NCBI RefSeq assembly: GCF_017979475.1
Contig: NZ_JAERIT010000001.1
Location: 186,001 to 250,000, forward strand
Source: Helicobacter pullorum NCTC 12824
GTDB taxonomy: Bacteria; Campylobacterota; Campylobacteria; Campylobacterales; Helicobacteraceae
Length of the DNA: 64,000 nt
Reading direction: 5' to 3'
The translations under genes were made by a program, and so were the position numbers. The stretch's first letter is position 1, and every line of letters starts with the position of its first letter. The notes under the pieces are model-generated. The model saw nothing but the letters and a program-made list of their open reading frames with translations, had not been told where the DNA came from and did no database searches. Positions 35,300 through 45,840 of the stretch are shown here, in pieces.

Positions 35300-37540
35300 A
35301 TGAGATTTTTTTCAAAGACATTATCTTTTGTAGTGGCTGCTTTTGCCTTGTCATCGAATCTCAATGCGGCAGAATTGCCCACAATCAAAGAGATTCGATA
35401 TGAAGGGTTAAATTATATTTCTCCATTAATAGCAAATGAAATTGCAGGTATTAAAATCAATGAAGCGATGGATATAGATAGCATTGATAAGAGTATTTTG
35501 CGTTTTTATGAGCAGGGATATTTTAAAGATATTTGGATTACAGAAGAAAATGGAATCTTAACTTATCATTTTGTAGAAAAGCCAGTTATAGCAAGTTTGG
35601 TTGTCAGTGGATATGGTGCAGGGAAAGAACAAGCAGTATTGGATCAGGAAATTGGCTTAAAAAAGGGCGATGTTTATGATGAGATAAAAATCGCCAACAC
35701 TCGCAAAAGAATTATTTCGCTTTTGGAATCGCAAGGATTTTATAATACGGTTGTAGAAGTAAAAACAGAAGAAATTTCTCAAAATGCACTCAAAGTAACT
35801 TTGGAAATAAACAAGGGTGAAGAGATTATTATCCGCAAGGCAAATTATTATGGTAGGGAAGAGCTAAAAGTCTCTCGAATCGAATCTTCTACTGCAAATA
35901 AAGAACGCGATTTTTTGGGTTGGATGTGGGGATTTAATAGCGGTAAATTGCAGGTTAATGAGATTGAAAATGATGCCCTTAGAATCCGAGATATTTATAT
36001 GCAAAAGGGCTTTTTAGATGCCGAGGTAAGCTCACCTTTTTTGCGCACGGACTTTACTACTTATAATGCAGAATTGGATTTTTATATCAAAGAAGGGCAG
36101 CTTTATAAGGTTTCTGGGGTGGATATTGTCTTAGAAGAAGATGTGGTTGCAACAGAAGAACTTTATGATATTGTGCGTTTAAAAGAGGGGAAAGAATTTA
36201 ATATTAGCACAATGCGTAAAGATGTAGAAGCGTTGAAATATAAAATCGGGGATTTAGGTTATGCCTTTACGCGTGTAACGCCAGATTTGGATAAAGATCA
36301 AGAAAATGGCGAAGTAAGGGTGATTTATTATATTCAGCCTGGTAGCAAGGTAAAGGTGCGAGATGTTTTGATTTCTGGAAATTCAAAAACGCTGGATAGG
36401 GTGATTCGTAGAAATGTTTTATTAGCGCCGGGTGATCAATACGAGATGAGTAAGATTCAACGCTCTAAGAATGCAATTATGCGAACGGGCGGTTTTGATA
36501 GTGTTGATATTGAAGAGAAGCGTGTAGATGAAGAAAATGTAGATTTGCTGGTCAATGTTAAAGAGGGCAAAACCGGGGAATTTACTTTTGGTGTAGGTTA
36601 TGGAAGCTATGATGGGATTATGGGAAGTGCATCCATTAAAGATAGAAATATTTTTGGGACAGGATTAACAGCTGGACTTTATTTTGATAAAAGTGAGGTT
36701 TCAACTTCTTATCGCTTGAATCTCTATAATCCAGCAGTTTTGGATAGCAATTATAGTCTATCAACCGATATTTATCAAACAGATTATGTGGATTATGATT
36801 ACCGAGAGATTACACAAGGATTTAGTCTTGTTGGTGGGCGTAGAATCACTGATACTTTAGAGGCAAGTTTGGGCTATACTTACCAAAAATCTAAATTATC
36901 CGAATTTGATAATCCTTACTATCAGCGTTATTATATGGGAGAATACATTAAATCTTCTGTGATTCCCGGATTGTATTTTGATAATACAGATTCTTATTTC
37001 TTCCCTAAAAATGGTTGGAAACTAAGTGGTTCATTGGAGTATGCTGGGATTGGTGGAGATGCAGACTTCTTTAAATATTTTGGAACATTATATTATTTCA
37101 AATCTTTAGAAGAATGGACGGATTTGGATTTGGTGTTTAGATTCCGCTCTAAGCTTGGATATATCGAAGATAATGGGTATGTGCCGATTAATGAGAGATT
37201 TTATCTTGGGGGTGTAAATTCATTAAGAGGTTTTCAAAGTAATTCCGTCACTCCACGCGATAGATATGGCGTGAGGATTGGTGGGAATCAGACTTTGTAT
37301 GGTTCAGTTGAGTTGAGTTATGGATTGTTTGAAACGGTGCAAATGAGGGTAAGTGCGTTTTATGATTATGGTATGTTGGGTGAAGATAAAATTACACAGA
37401 TTCAACGCAGTTCTGTGGGGGTAGCTTTGGAATGGATTTCTCCCATAGGTGCGATTACTTTTATTATTCCTAAAGCATTAGATGCAAAAAGGGGTGATGA
37501 TACTTCATCCTTTGAATTTACAATGGGACAGAGATTTTAA
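35300..37540 (+). CDS. bamA: Outer-membrane protein assembly factor BamA
   Basis: This 746-residue Omp85-family protein inserts beta-barrel proteins into the outer membrane. A signal peptide ends near ALSSNLNAA (residue 24). POTRA domains extend to about 420, including PGSKVKVRDVLISGN. The C-terminal barrel contains the RGF(Q) motif (SLRGFQSN) and ends in Phe (MGQRF). The downstream mqnC begins one base after its stop. Confidence 0.96.
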   Translation: MRFFSKTLSFVVAAFALSSNLNAAELPTIKEIRYEGLNYISPLIANEIAGIKINEAMDIDSIDKSILRFYEQGYFKDIWITEENGILTYHFVEKPVIASLVVSGYGAGKEQAVLDQEIGLKKGDVYDEIKIANTRKRIISLLESQGFYNTVVEVKTEEISQNALKVTLEINKGEEIIIRKANYYGREELKVSRIESSTANKERDFLGWMWGFNSGKLQVNEIENDALRIRDIYMQKGFLDAEVSSPFLRTDFTTYNAELDFYIKEGQLYKVSGVDIVLEEDVVATEELYDIVRLKEGKEFNISTMRKDVEALKYKIGDLGYAFTRVTPDLDKDQENGEVRVIYYIQPGSKVKVRDVLISGNSKTLDRVIRRNVLLAPGDQYEMSKIQRSKNAIMRTGGFDSVDIEEKRVDEENVDLLVNVKEGKTGEFTFGVGYGSYDGIMGSASIKDRNIFGTGLTAGLYFDKSEVSTSYRLNLYNPAVLDSNYSLSTDIYQTDYVDYDYREITQGFSLVGGRRITDTLEASLGYTYQKSKLSEFDNPYYQRYYMGEYIKSSVIPGLYFDNTDSYFFPKNGWKLSGSLEYAGIGGDADFFKYFGTLYYFKSLEEWTDLDLVFRFRSKLGYIEDNGYVPINERFYLGGVNSLRGFQSNSVTPRDRYGVRIGGNQTLYGSVELSYGLFETVQMRVSAFYDYGMLGEDKITQIQRSSVGVALEWISPIGAITFIIPKALDAKRGDDTSSFEFTMGQRF

Positions 37541-37541
37541 G

Positions 37542-38633
37542 ATGACAATAAAAGAAAAGATGGATAGAGCAATTGTGAATGTCAAAATACCTCGAGTGAG
37601 CAAAGATGAGATTCTTGATTTGATGCAAAATGCCTCTTTGAAAGAATTAGGGGAAATGGCGTTTAATATCAAAAAGCAATTGCATCCTGATAATATCACA
37701 ACTTTCGTGGTGGATAGAAATATTAATTATACTAATATTTGCTGGGTGGATTGTAAATTTTGTGCTTTTAAGCGAAAAATTCACGAAAATGAAACTTATA
37801 TTTTGAGCTTTGATGAAATTGATCAAAAAATTGAAGAATTGCTTAGCATAGGTGGGACGCAGATTTTATTTCAAGGCGGTGTTCATCCAAGCTTGAAAAT
37901 TGAATGGTATGAGGATTTGGTTTCTCATATTTCACAAAAATATCCTCAAATTACTGTGCATGGATTTTCTGCTATTGAGATTAATTATATCGCTAAAATT
38001 TCTAAAATTTCTATTAGTGAAGTTTTAAAAAGATTGCAAAAATGCGGACTTGCTTCAATTCCCGGAGCGGGAGCGGAGATACTAAGTGATAAAGTGCGGG
38101 ATATTATTGCGCCCAAAAAATTGGATTCTGATGAATGGATAGAAGTCCATAGGCAAGCCCATAAAATCGGTATGAGAAGTACTGCTACAATGATGTTTGG
38201 AAGTGTGGAGAGTGATTTGGATATTATAGAGCATTGGGAGAGAATCCGCAATTTGCAAGATGAGACAAATGGCTTTAGGGCGTTTATTTTGTGGAGTTTT
38301 CAACCAGCCTTTACTCCACTGCAAAAGGAATTTCCAGAGATTCATAAGGCTTCATCAAATCGTTATTTGAGATTGTTGGCTTGTAGCCGAATCTTTTTAG
38401 ATAATTTTCAAAATATCCAAAGTAGCTGGGTTACGCAAGGTTCTTATATTGGGCAATTGGCTTTGCTTTTTGGGGCTAATGATTTAGGTAGCACAATGAT
38501 GGAGGAAAATGTCGTCGCAGCAGCAGGGGCTAGGAATTCTATGAATCAAGCAGAAATGATTTCTTTGATTAAAGATGTAAATGAGATTCCAGCAAAACGC
38601 AATACGGCTTATGATATTTTGGAGACTTTTTAG
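37542..38633 (+). CDS. mqnC: Cyclic dehypoxanthinyl futalosine synthase
   Basis: This 363-residue radical-SAM enzyme of the futalosine menaquinone pathway has the 4Fe-4S ligands in NICWVDCKFCAFKRK (Cys-x3-Cys-x2-Cys). GGTQILFQGGVHP and IPGAGAEILSDKVR are typical of MqnC. The ORF is open into bamA, but ATG 37542 begins the homologous region. The futalosine pathway is standard in Campylobacterota. Confidence 0.95.
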   Translation: MTIKEKMDRAIVNVKIPRVSKDEILDLMQNASLKELGEMAFNIKKQLHPDNITTFVVDRNINYTNICWVDCKFCAFKRKIHENETYILSFDEIDQKIEELLSIGGTQILFQGGVHPSLKIEWYEDLVSHISQKYPQITVHGFSAIEINYIAKISKISISEVLKRLQKCGLASIPGAGAEILSDKVRDIIAPKKLDSDEWIEVHRQAHKIGMRSTATMMFGSVESDLDIIEHWERIRNLQDETNGFRAFILWSFQPAFTPLQKEFPEIHKASSNRYLRLLACSRIFLDNFQNIQSSWVTQGSYIGQLALLFGANDLGSTMMEENVVAAAGARNSMNQAEMISLIKDVNEIPAKRNTAYDILETF

Positions 38634-39929
38634 ATGAAAAAAATATTGTGGTGTTTTTTGAGCTTATTTTTGATAAAAGGATTTTTGATGGCAGTGGAAT
38701 TGAAGAGTTTGCAAGTTAAGGGTGTGGAGATACCTATTTTGTATGAGAAAAATTCACAACTTCCTTTGTTTTTTGTGCAAATTGTTTTTAAGGGAGCTGG
38801 TGGGATTAATAATCAAAAAAGTTATGGATTATCGGATATTACAAGCTCACTTCTCAATGAAGGGACGCAAAAGCTTGGAGCGATAAAATTTGCACAAAAA
38901 TTAGAAGAGAAAGCCTTGAATCTAAGTGTTGGCAGTGGGTTGGAGACAATGAGCTTTACTCTTAGTGGTATGAGCAAAGAACAAAAGGTTGGTTTTAAAT
39001 ATCTTAAGGAATTAATAGAAAATCCAAATTTCACAGACAAGGCATTAGAAAAAGTAAAAGAAAATTCACTCATTGGAATTTTAGAGAAAGAAAATGATTT
39101 TGACTATCAAGCAAATCGAGCTTTGAGTGCGATGTTGTTTCAAGGGAGCCCTCTTGAGTATCCTTTGAGCGGGACAAAAGATTCTATTGCCAAAATGTCT
39201 TTAGGGGAAATTCAAAAATTTTATCAAAGTTATGTTAATTTGGAATCTGCAATCTTGATTGTAGGTGGCGATGTGGAATATGCAGAAATTACTAAAGAGC
39301 TTGCCGAACTTTTAGAAATTTTGCCTGTGGGTAAAGCGGTGGATATTAAAGAAATCAAGGCAAATGAGATTCCACAAACAAAGCGTCAAATCAAAGAAAC
39401 TAAACAAGCATATATTTATTTTGGAGCGCCTCTTGAAGTGAGGGATTTGCAAAAAGAAAGTGCAATGATCAAGGTTGCTTCTTTTGTGCTTGGTGGAAGT
39501 GGATTTGGGAGTCGTATGATGGAAGAGGTGCGTGTGAAGCGTGGATTGGCTTATTCTGCAGTAATGCGTTTGGAGGCTGGAAAAACCCTTTCTTATGCTA
39601 AGGGATATTTGCAAACAAGCCTCAAAAACGAGAAAGATGCCCAAAAACTCGTGCAGCAGGTGGTAGATGAGTTTGTCAAAAATGGTATTACAGAGCAAGA
39701 ATTGCAAGAAGCAAAGCAATATTTGTTGGGGAGTGAGCCATTACGCAATGAAACCTTATCCCAACGATTAGGAAATGCCTTTAGTAATTATTACAAAGGG
39801 CTTCCTTTGGATTTTAATGCTCAAATTTTGAAAGATATTCAAAACCTTACCTTAGAACAAGTCAATCATTATATTCAATCTCATAAGGAAATTACCAAAC
39901 TAACTTTTAGTGTGGTAAGTGCAGATTGA
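38634..39929 (+). CDS. M16-family peptidase homologue lacking the zinc motif
   Basis: This 431-residue protein has a signal peptide (ILWCFLSLFLIKGFLMA) and two M16-type lobes. The family's HxxEH zinc motif would be expected where YGLSDITSSLLNEGT occurs, but the His residues are missing. The C-terminal block GFGSRMMEEVRVKRGLAYS is the well-conserved substrate-binding part. It is therefore probably the non-catalytic partner of a zinc-binding M16 subunit elsewhere, in the periplasm. It follows mqnC directly and overlaps recG by 4 bp. Confidence 0.88.
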   Translation: MKKILWCFLSLFLIKGFLMAVELKSLQVKGVEIPILYEKNSQLPLFFVQIVFKGAGGINNQKSYGLSDITSSLLNEGTQKLGAIKFAQKLEEKALNLSVGSGLETMSFTLSGMSKEQKVGFKYLKELIENPNFTDKALEKVKENSLIGILEKENDFDYQANRALSAMLFQGSPLEYPLSGTKDSIAKMSLGEIQKFYQSYVNLESAILIVGGDVEYAEITKELAELLEILPVGKAVDIKEIKANEIPQTKRQIKETKQAYIYFGAPLEVRDLQKESAMIKVASFVLGGSGFGSRMMEEVRVKRGLAYSAVMRLEAGKTLSYAKGYLQTSLKNEKDAQKLVQQVVDEFVKNGITEQELQEAKQYLLGSEPLRNETLSQRLGNAFSNYYKGLPLDFNAQILKDIQNLTLEQVNHYIQSHKEITKLTFSVVSAD

Positions 39930-41734
39930 ATCTCCCTATAAATATTCAAAAATTGGGTGTAAAAACCCTTTTTGAATTTTTTTTGAAATTTATCCCAAAA
40001 GATTATACAAACACGATTTTTTCTAGTGAATTAAAAACAAATACTCAAGCGGTTTTGGCAGTGGAGGTTTTGAGGTATTCTAGCTTCAAAATAGCCAAAG
40101 TTTTATGTTATGCTCCCTTGTTTGATAAGGAAATAGAATTAGTCATTTTTAATGCCAAGCCTTACCACAAAAGTATTTTTAAAATCGGAGAGAATCTCGT
40201 GGTGAGTGGAAAAGTGCAAATTCAAAATGGTTTTGTAAGCTTGATTCAACCCAAAGTTTTAAAGCAAACTGGGGATATTTTACCAATCTTTAAAGCACAA
40301 GGGAGCAGAATCACACTTCTAAGAGAGTTTGTAAAAAGTCTAAAATTGTCGGAAATCATGCAAGCCCATCCGTATGTCCCCAAAGAAATTTTAAAATATT
40401 TATTATTGATTTATCAACCTGATACGAGTTTTTTTGAAAATTTTAAAAAAAATCATGGATTTTTTGGTGCAAGTTTGGAGGCATTGAAATTTATAGAAAT
40501 TTATGAATATATGCGTAAATTAAAAGCTAAAAAGGTAGAATTTTTGAGCATTTGTCCTTTAAATGGAGATTTTAAGAAATGGCAGAGGAATCTCCCTTTT
40601 GCACTCACTAAGGGTCAGCAAATGGCGATTTTAGAGATACAAAAGGACTTGGATTCTAACAAGGCAGCAAGACGCGTAATTGTGGGTGATGTGGGGTGTG
40701 GTAAAACAATGGTAATTTTTGCAAGTGTGCTAATGGCATACCCCAAAAAAAGCATTTTAATGGTGCCTACTTCAATTTTGGCAAAACAGATTTATCAAGA
40801 AAGCCAGAAGTTTTTACCAAAGCATATTAGTGTGGCTTTATGGACACAAAGTTCTAAAGTAGGCGATTTGGAGAGCAGTGATTTTGTGATTGGGACACAT
40901 GCTTTGCTTTATCGGGAATTGAAAGGTTTTGCTTTGGTGATGATTGATGAGCAACACCGATTTGGGACAGCACAAAGAAATACATTAGAGCGTATGATGG
41001 AGCTGGAGCAAAGACGCCCACATATTTTGCAATTTTCTGCAACTCCGATTCCAAGAACTTTGGCAATGATTGAATCTAATTTTTTGGATTTTAGTTTTAT
41101 TCGGGATTTGCCATTTCCCAAAGATATTACCTCTTGGGTAATTTCAAAGCAAGATTTTAGAGAGCTTTTGGCACATATCCAAAGGGAGATAGCCAAAAAA
41201 CATCAAGTGTTAATTGTTTATCCTTTGGTTGAGGAAAGAAAAAGTGCAGATTATACACCGCTAAAAAAGGGCGAGGAGTTTTGGAGAAAGCATTTTGAGG
41301 GGATTTATGTAACGCATGGCAAGGACAAATACAAAGAGGAAGTTTTGGAGGAATTTAGGGACAAAGGCAATATTTTGCTAGCTACAACCGTGGTGGAGGT
41401 TGGAATCTCATTGCCAAATCTTTCTACTATTGTGATTGTTGGGGCAGAGAGGTTGGGATTGGCAACATTGCATCAATTGCGAGGAAGAGTTAGTAGAAAT
41501 GGTTTAAAGGGGTATTGTTTTTTGTATTCCAAACAAGAGAAAAGTCAGCGTTTAATGAGATTTTGTCAAATACAAAATGGTTTTGAAATTGCACAACTAG
41601 ACTTAGAATATCGAAATAGCGGGGATTTGCTAAGTGGAGAGCAACAGAGTGGAAAGCAGTTTGAATGGATTAATTTGGCTTTAGATGAAAAGATTATTGC
41701 AAATGCTAAAGAAGCATTAAAGAATCAAAAATAA
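39926..41734 (+). CDS. recG: ATP-dependent DNA helicase RecG
   Basis: This 602-residue superfamily 2 helicase reverses stalled replication forks and branch-migrates Holliday junctions. An N-terminal OB-type wedge domain is followed by Walker A (VGDVGCGKT), the DEQHRFG box, FSATPIPRTLAM and the helicase C motif LGLATLHQLRGRVSRNG. It starts at TTG 39926, overlapping the upstream TGA. Confidence 0.94.
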   Translation: MNLPINIQKLGVKTLFEFFLKFIPKDYTNTIFSSELKTNTQAVLAVEVLRYSSFKIAKVLCYAPLFDKEIELVIFNAKPYHKSIFKIGENLVVSGKVQIQNGFVSLIQPKVLKQTGDILPIFKAQGSRITLLREFVKSLKLSEIMQAHPYVPKEILKYLLLIYQPDTSFFENFKKNHGFFGASLEALKFIEIYEYMRKLKAKKVEFLSICPLNGDFKKWQRNLPFALTKGQQMAILEIQKDLDSNKAARRVIVGDVGCGKTMVIFASVLMAYPKKSILMVPTSILAKQIYQESQKFLPKHISVALWTQSSKVGDLESSDFVIGTHALLYRELKGFALVMIDEQHRFGTAQRNTLERMMELEQRRPHILQFSATPIPRTLAMIESNFLDFSFIRDLPFPKDITSWVISKQDFRELLAHIQREIAKKHQVLIVYPLVEERKSADYTPLKKGEEFWRKHFEGIYVTHGKDKYKEEVLEEFRDKGNILLATTVVEVGISLPNLSTIVIVGAERLGLATLHQLRGRVSRNGLKGYCFLYSKQEKSQRLMRFCQIQNGFEIAQLDLEYRNSGDLLSGEQQSGKQFEWINLALDEKIIANAKEALKNQK

Positions 41735-41783
41735 GCTGAAATTAGAAAGTGGATAAGTGAAGTTTGGAAGATTTGGAATTTTG

Positions 41784-41813
41784 GAGGTTTGTCCCCTTTG
41801 GGAGATTAACCTC
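41784..41813. terminator. Hairpin between convergent recG and rpsO
   Basis: GAGGTT pairs with AACCTC, and an inner TCCC pairs with GGGA, with a short mismatch bulge. It overlaps the rpsO stop codon. Weak U-run, so a modest prediction. Confidence 0.45.
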
Positions 41814-42081
41814 TATCTTTTAGTCCTAATTTTTCAATCAAAGCTGCATAGCGTTTGAAATCTTTGTTTTTTAGGTAGCTTAACAATCTTTTTCTATGAG
41901 AAACGATTTTACGCAAACCTAAACGACTTGAATGGTCTTTTTTGTTGATTTTTAAATGTTCTGTTAAAGTCTTGATTCTATCACTCAAAAGTGCCACTTG
42001 CACTTCAACAGAGCCTGTATCTTTTGGATTTCTAGCAAAAGCAGAAGTAATTTCTCTTTTTTTCGCCGAATCTTGAGCCAT
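41806..42081 (-). CDS. rpsO: 30S ribosomal protein S15
   Basis: This 91-residue protein contains the S15 signature [24 protein letters not shown] and [19 protein letters not shown], which bind 16S rRNA. A good ribosome site (AGGAGG read on the minus strand) precedes the ATG. The 153 bases to flhA hold no gene. Confidence 0.97.
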   Translation of the reverse strand: MAQDSAKKREITSAFARNPKDTGSVEVQVALLSDRIKTLTEHLKINKKDHSSRLGLRKIVSHRKRLLSYLKNKDFKRYAALIEKLGLKDRG

Positions 42082-42234
42082 AATGACCTCCTGATTGGTA
42101 ATTTTAAAATTTTTAAAGGTGCAATTCTAGCATAAAATATTTTAAAAAGTGTAAATTTTTTAAAATTTCTTGATTTTATAGGGTAAAAACGATTAAAATT
42201 ACAAACTTTATTTAATTTTTGAAATGGAGCATTT

Positions 42235-44499
42235 TTGGCAAAAGCAGGGCAAAAGACTTCTTTTTGGGGTAGAATCTCACCTTTTTTATCGCAATTGACG
42301 GGTTCTAAAGATTTAACAGTTGTCTTTTTTATCATTGCGATTTTAGCTATTATCATTGTCCCTCTTCCTAGTGCATTGTTGGATTTTTTTCTAGCAATTT
42401 CCATTGCATTGTCTGCATTGATTATTTTGATTGCACTTTATGTGAAAAAACCTACGGATTTTTCGGCTTTTCCAACTTTGCTTTTGATTGTTACTCTCTT
42501 TAGGCTTTCATTAAATATTGCTACAACAAGAATGATTCTAAGCAATGGACATTTGGGTCCAGAGGCTGTAAGCGATATTATCACTGCTTTTGGGCAGTTT
42601 GTAGTTGGTGGGAATTATGTGATTGGAATCATTTTGTTTATTATTTTGGTAATTATTAATTTTATGGTTGTTACAAATGGTTCTACTAGGGTTTCTGAAG
42701 TTAAAGCAAGATTCACACTTGATGCAATGCCGGGTAAGCAAATGGCGATTGATGCGGATTTGAATACCGGATTAATTGGGCAAGAGGAAGCAAAGGCAAG
42801 AAGAGATGAATTGGCTGCGGAGGCAGATTTTTATGGTTCTATGGATGGTGCTAATAAATTTGTCAAAGGTGATGCCATTGCAGGAATCATCATCACGCTT
42901 ATTAATATTATCGGTGGATTTTTAATTGGGGTATTCCAAAAGGATATGAGTGTTGCTGATGCGGCTTCTACTTTTACGATTCTTACTATTGGCGATGGTT
43001 TGGTGTCTCAACTCCCTGCTTTAATTGTTTCTACTGCTACGGGTATTATTGTTACGCGTTTTAGCAAAGAGGGAGAGAATTTCGCTTCTGGGATTGTTGA
43101 TCAATTAATTAATGAATCCAAAACTTTGATGATTGTAGGGTGCATTCTTTTGTTGTTTGCACTTGTCCCCGGACTTCCTACTATTTCTTTGGGATTTGTA
43201 GGGCTATTGTTTTTGACTTTAGCATTGCTGTTAAATAAGCAAAAAGATGGGGAAGCGTGGAAATATGTAGAATCTTTGTTTAAAAAAGTGCGTAAGGGCA
43301 AAGCAGAAGAGGGGCAAGCTCCATTGCCACAAAGACAAACCCAAAGAGCAAGTGGGGGACAAACTCCTCAAAACGCACAACAAGCCGCACCTAAACCGCA
43401 ACCACAAGAGAGTGAAGAGGAGCGTAGAAAAAGAGAGGAAGCCGAAATTGATAAGGCGCTTAAAGTTAAGATTTTGCGGGTGGGGCTTGGGTATCAACTC
43501 ATCAAATTCGCAGATCCTGCACAAGGTGGAGAGCTTGTGAATAAGATTCGTGCGATTCGTAAAACAATGGCAACAGAATATGGAATCTTGGTGCCTATGG
43601 TGCATTTAAGAGATGATTTGAATCTCGCTCCTGATGAATATCAAATTTTGCTAAAAGAAATTGAGATTGGCAAGGGCAAGATTATGGTGGATAAATATTT
43701 GGCAATCGCTTCTAGTGGTTTTGTAGGGGAGTTGCCTGATGGGATTCCAACAAAAGAGCCGGTTTTTGGATTGGATGCGTATTGGATTGATGAGGATAAA
43801 AAAGAAGATGCTATCATTGAGGGTTATACAATTATTGATGGGGCTACTGTTATTTCAACTCACATTCAAGAGCTTATCAAACAATATGCAGAGGAATTAT
43901 TGACGCGTCAAGAAGTGGCAAATTTGGTGGCAAAATTGGGACAAGATTATCCGATTTTAGCCGAAGAGATAAAGGGTGTTGGTATTGGAACAATCCAGCA
44001 TATTTTAAAAGAGCTTTTGCATGAGCAAATTCCGATTAAAGACATGTTGAGTATTGCTGAAGCAATTGCTGATGGATACCCTGCTTATAAGGCAGATTTA
44101 CCAACTTTGAGCGAGTATGTAAGGGCATGTTTGAAACGACTAATTACACATAATTTTCAAAGTGATGATGGGGTGTTGAAATATTTTGTGCTTTCGCCTA
44201 GTTTGGAGCAGTTTTTGTTAGAGAAACTTCCAGACCAACAAAAAATAGGGCAGAGATTGCGTCTAAGCCCAACAGAATCCCAAAGCCTCTTAGATGCGAT
44301 TAATGTTGCTTATCAAAAAGGAGTCTCTATGGGTGCGGTGCCGACAATTATTGGTGGAGTGCCTATGGTGCTTAGAAAGCCGCTTGCAATTTTCTTGGAA
44401 CAATACGGATTTGGTCGCAATATAGTGGTTTTAAGCACGGCTGAAATTGATTATCAAAGCAAGTTTGAAATTTTGGGAAGTATTGAATTCCCTATTTAG
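42235..44499 (+). CDS. flhA: Flagellar biosynthesis protein FlhA
   Basis: This 754-residue core part of the flagellar type III export gate has about eight N-terminal membrane segments (to about 325), a FHIPEP-type loop (ARFTLDAMPGKQMAIDADLN), a Gln/Pro/Lys-rich linker and a large cytoplasmic domain from about 400. It starts at TTG 42235, with GGAG at 42226-42229 five bases upstream. FlhA also links assembly to flagellar gene regulation in this phylum. Confidence 0.96.
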   Translation: MAKAGQKTSFWGRISPFLSQLTGSKDLTVVFFIIAILAIIIVPLPSALLDFFLAISIALSALIILIALYVKKPTDFSAFPTLLLIVTLFRLSLNIATTRMILSNGHLGPEAVSDIITAFGQFVVGGNYVIGIILFIILVIINFMVVTNGSTRVSEVKARFTLDAMPGKQMAIDADLNTGLIGQEEAKARRDELAAEADFYGSMDGANKFVKGDAIAGIIITLINIIGGFLIGVFQKDMSVADAASTFTILTIGDGLVSQLPALIVSTATGIIVTRFSKEGENFASGIVDQLINESKTLMIVGCILLLFALVPGLPTISLGFVGLLFLTLALLLNKQKDGEAWKYVESLFKKVRKGKAEEGQAPLPQRQTQRASGGQTPQNAQQAAPKPQPQESEEERRKREEAEIDKALKVKILRVGLGYQLIKFADPAQGGELVNKIRAIRKTMATEYGILVPMVHLRDDLNLAPDEYQILLKEIEIGKGKIMVDKYLAIASSGFVGELPDGIPTKEPVFGLDAYWIDEDKKEDAIIEGYTIIDGATVISTHIQELIKQYAEELLTRQEVANLVAKLGQDYPILAEEIKGVGIGTIQHILKELLHEQIPIKDMLSIAEAIADGYPAYKADLPTLSEYVRACLKRLITHNFQSDDGVLKYFVLSPSLEQFLLEKLPDQQKIGQRLRLSPTESQSLLDAINVAYQKGVSMGAVPTIIGGVPMVLRKPLAIFLEQYGFGRNIVVLSTAEIDYQSKFEILGSIEFPI

Positions 44500-44512
44500 G
44501 TTAAGGAAATAA

Positions 44513-45571
44513 ATGAATCTTTATCATCTCTCACACATTGATTTGGATGGCTATGGGTGCCAGCTTGTTAGTAGCGAATTTTATAAAGCAAGAGCGAGTA
44601 AGATTTTCTTTTATAATGCAAATTATGGCAAAGAAGTTTTGGCTAGATTAGAGCAGATTGTTAGGGATATTAAGAACAATAAAGAAGAATCGCATATTTT
44701 AATTAGTGATTTGAATCTTACAATGAGTGAATGCGATGAGCTAAAAAAAGAGATTTTAGAGCTTAATCTTAGTGGCTATCAGGTGAGTTATGAATTGCTA
44801 GATCATCACAAAAGTGGGCAAGAATGTGCAAATAAATATGAATGGTATGTGCTAGATACCAAAAGATGTGCAACAAAAATTGTTTATGATACGCTTTTGG
44901 GTCGGTTTGGGCTTGATGAGAGCGTGAGGAAATGGCTAGAACCTATGGTGGAGATGATTAATAGCATTGATTTGTGGAATGAAGAAGGGTTTGCTTTTGA
45001 GTTTGGTAAAGTAGCTATGCGTTTGATTGTCGAATGCAAAGAGCTTAATCGGTTTATGTTTGATGATGAGGATAGGGCTTATAAACTTTCTCTTTTGCGG
45101 GAATCTAGTCGTTTTTTGGGGGAAGAGAGAGGGCATATTTTGCTAGATAATGCGATTTTGGAGATGAAAAAATGCTATTTAAATGGCAGTTTGCTTAGCG
45201 ATACTCTTGATAATCTTATCTCGCATTTTCAAAATAAGCTTTTGGGGCAAAAGGCGAGTGAATGCACTTTGTATTGTGGGGAGTATAGGGGATTTTTGAG
45301 CTATGGGGTTGGCAATATCTCTGTGCTTGCTAATTTATTTTTGAAAACACATACAGAATTTGACTTTTTTTTGGATGTGAATGCTAGAGGAAATGTGAGC
45401 TTGAGGGCAAATGGGAATTGTGATGTGAGTGTGATTGCAAAGAAATTTTTTAATGGTGGTGGGCATTTTAATGCAAGTGGAGGCAAGATTGATAATTTCA
45501 AAGAAAGCTTTATTTATGCGGATATTAAAGAGGCGATAGAGCAAATTTTTAGAGGAGAAAATGATGAGTAA
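44513..45571 (+). CDS. DHH-family phosphoesterase (NrnA-like)
   Basis: This 352-residue protein has the metal motifs SHIDLDGYG (about 7-15), SDLNLT (65-70) and DHHKSG (97-102), and a C-terminal DHHA1 motif GGGHFNASGG. These match small-RNA/nucleotide phosphodiesterases such as NrnA, but the exact substrate is not proved. It starts 13 bp after flhA and overlaps the next small gene by 8-11 bp. Confidence 0.9.
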   Translation: MNLYHLSHIDLDGYGCQLVSSEFYKARASKIFFYNANYGKEVLARLEQIVRDIKNNKEESHILISDLNLTMSECDELKKEILELNLSGYQVSYELLDHHKSGQECANKYEWYVLDTKRCATKIVYDTLLGRFGLDESVRKWLEPMVEMINSIDLWNEEGFAFEFGKVAMRLIVECKELNRFMFDDEDRAYKLSLLRESSRFLGEERGHILLDNAILEMKKCYLNGSLLSDTLDNLISHFQNKLLGQKASECTLYCGEYRGFLSYGVGNISVLANLFLKTHTEFDFFLDVNARGNVSLRANGNCDVSVIAKKFFNGGGHFNASGGKIDNFKESFIYADIKEAIEQIFRGENDE

Positions 45572-45803
45572 AGAGAGAATAAAAGAACTAGAGGAAATGA
45601 ATGAGGAGTTATCTATCCAGCTTAGCGATATGCTTTGTGCGGTATTAAAGCTTTCTGGTGTAGTTGAATCAAAAATGCAAGAAGCATTAGATGCGTATAT
45701 TGAAGCACTTGATGAAGAGAGTTTGGAATATGGAGTAAAAGAGATTTTGGATAATATTGAAAATCTTAAGAAAAACAAACCAGAGCTGTTTGGGAAAAAG
45801 TAA
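45561..45803 (+). CDS. Small helical protein of unknown function
   Basis: This 80-residue acidic, Leu/Glu/Lys-rich protein is predicted to be mostly alpha-helical (ERIKELEEMNEELSIQLSDML...). AGGAG precedes an ATGATG pair, so translation begins at 45561 or 45564. It is co-transcribed with the DHH phosphoesterase gene and lies just before purN. No family recognised. Confidence 0.7.
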   Translation: MMSKERIKELEEMNEELSIQLSDMLCAVLKLSGVVESKMQEALDAYIEALDEESLEYGVKEILDNIENLKKNKPELFGKK

Positions 45804-45840
45804 TGGGAGAGGGCATAATCAGTCAAAAAGTGTAGAATTG

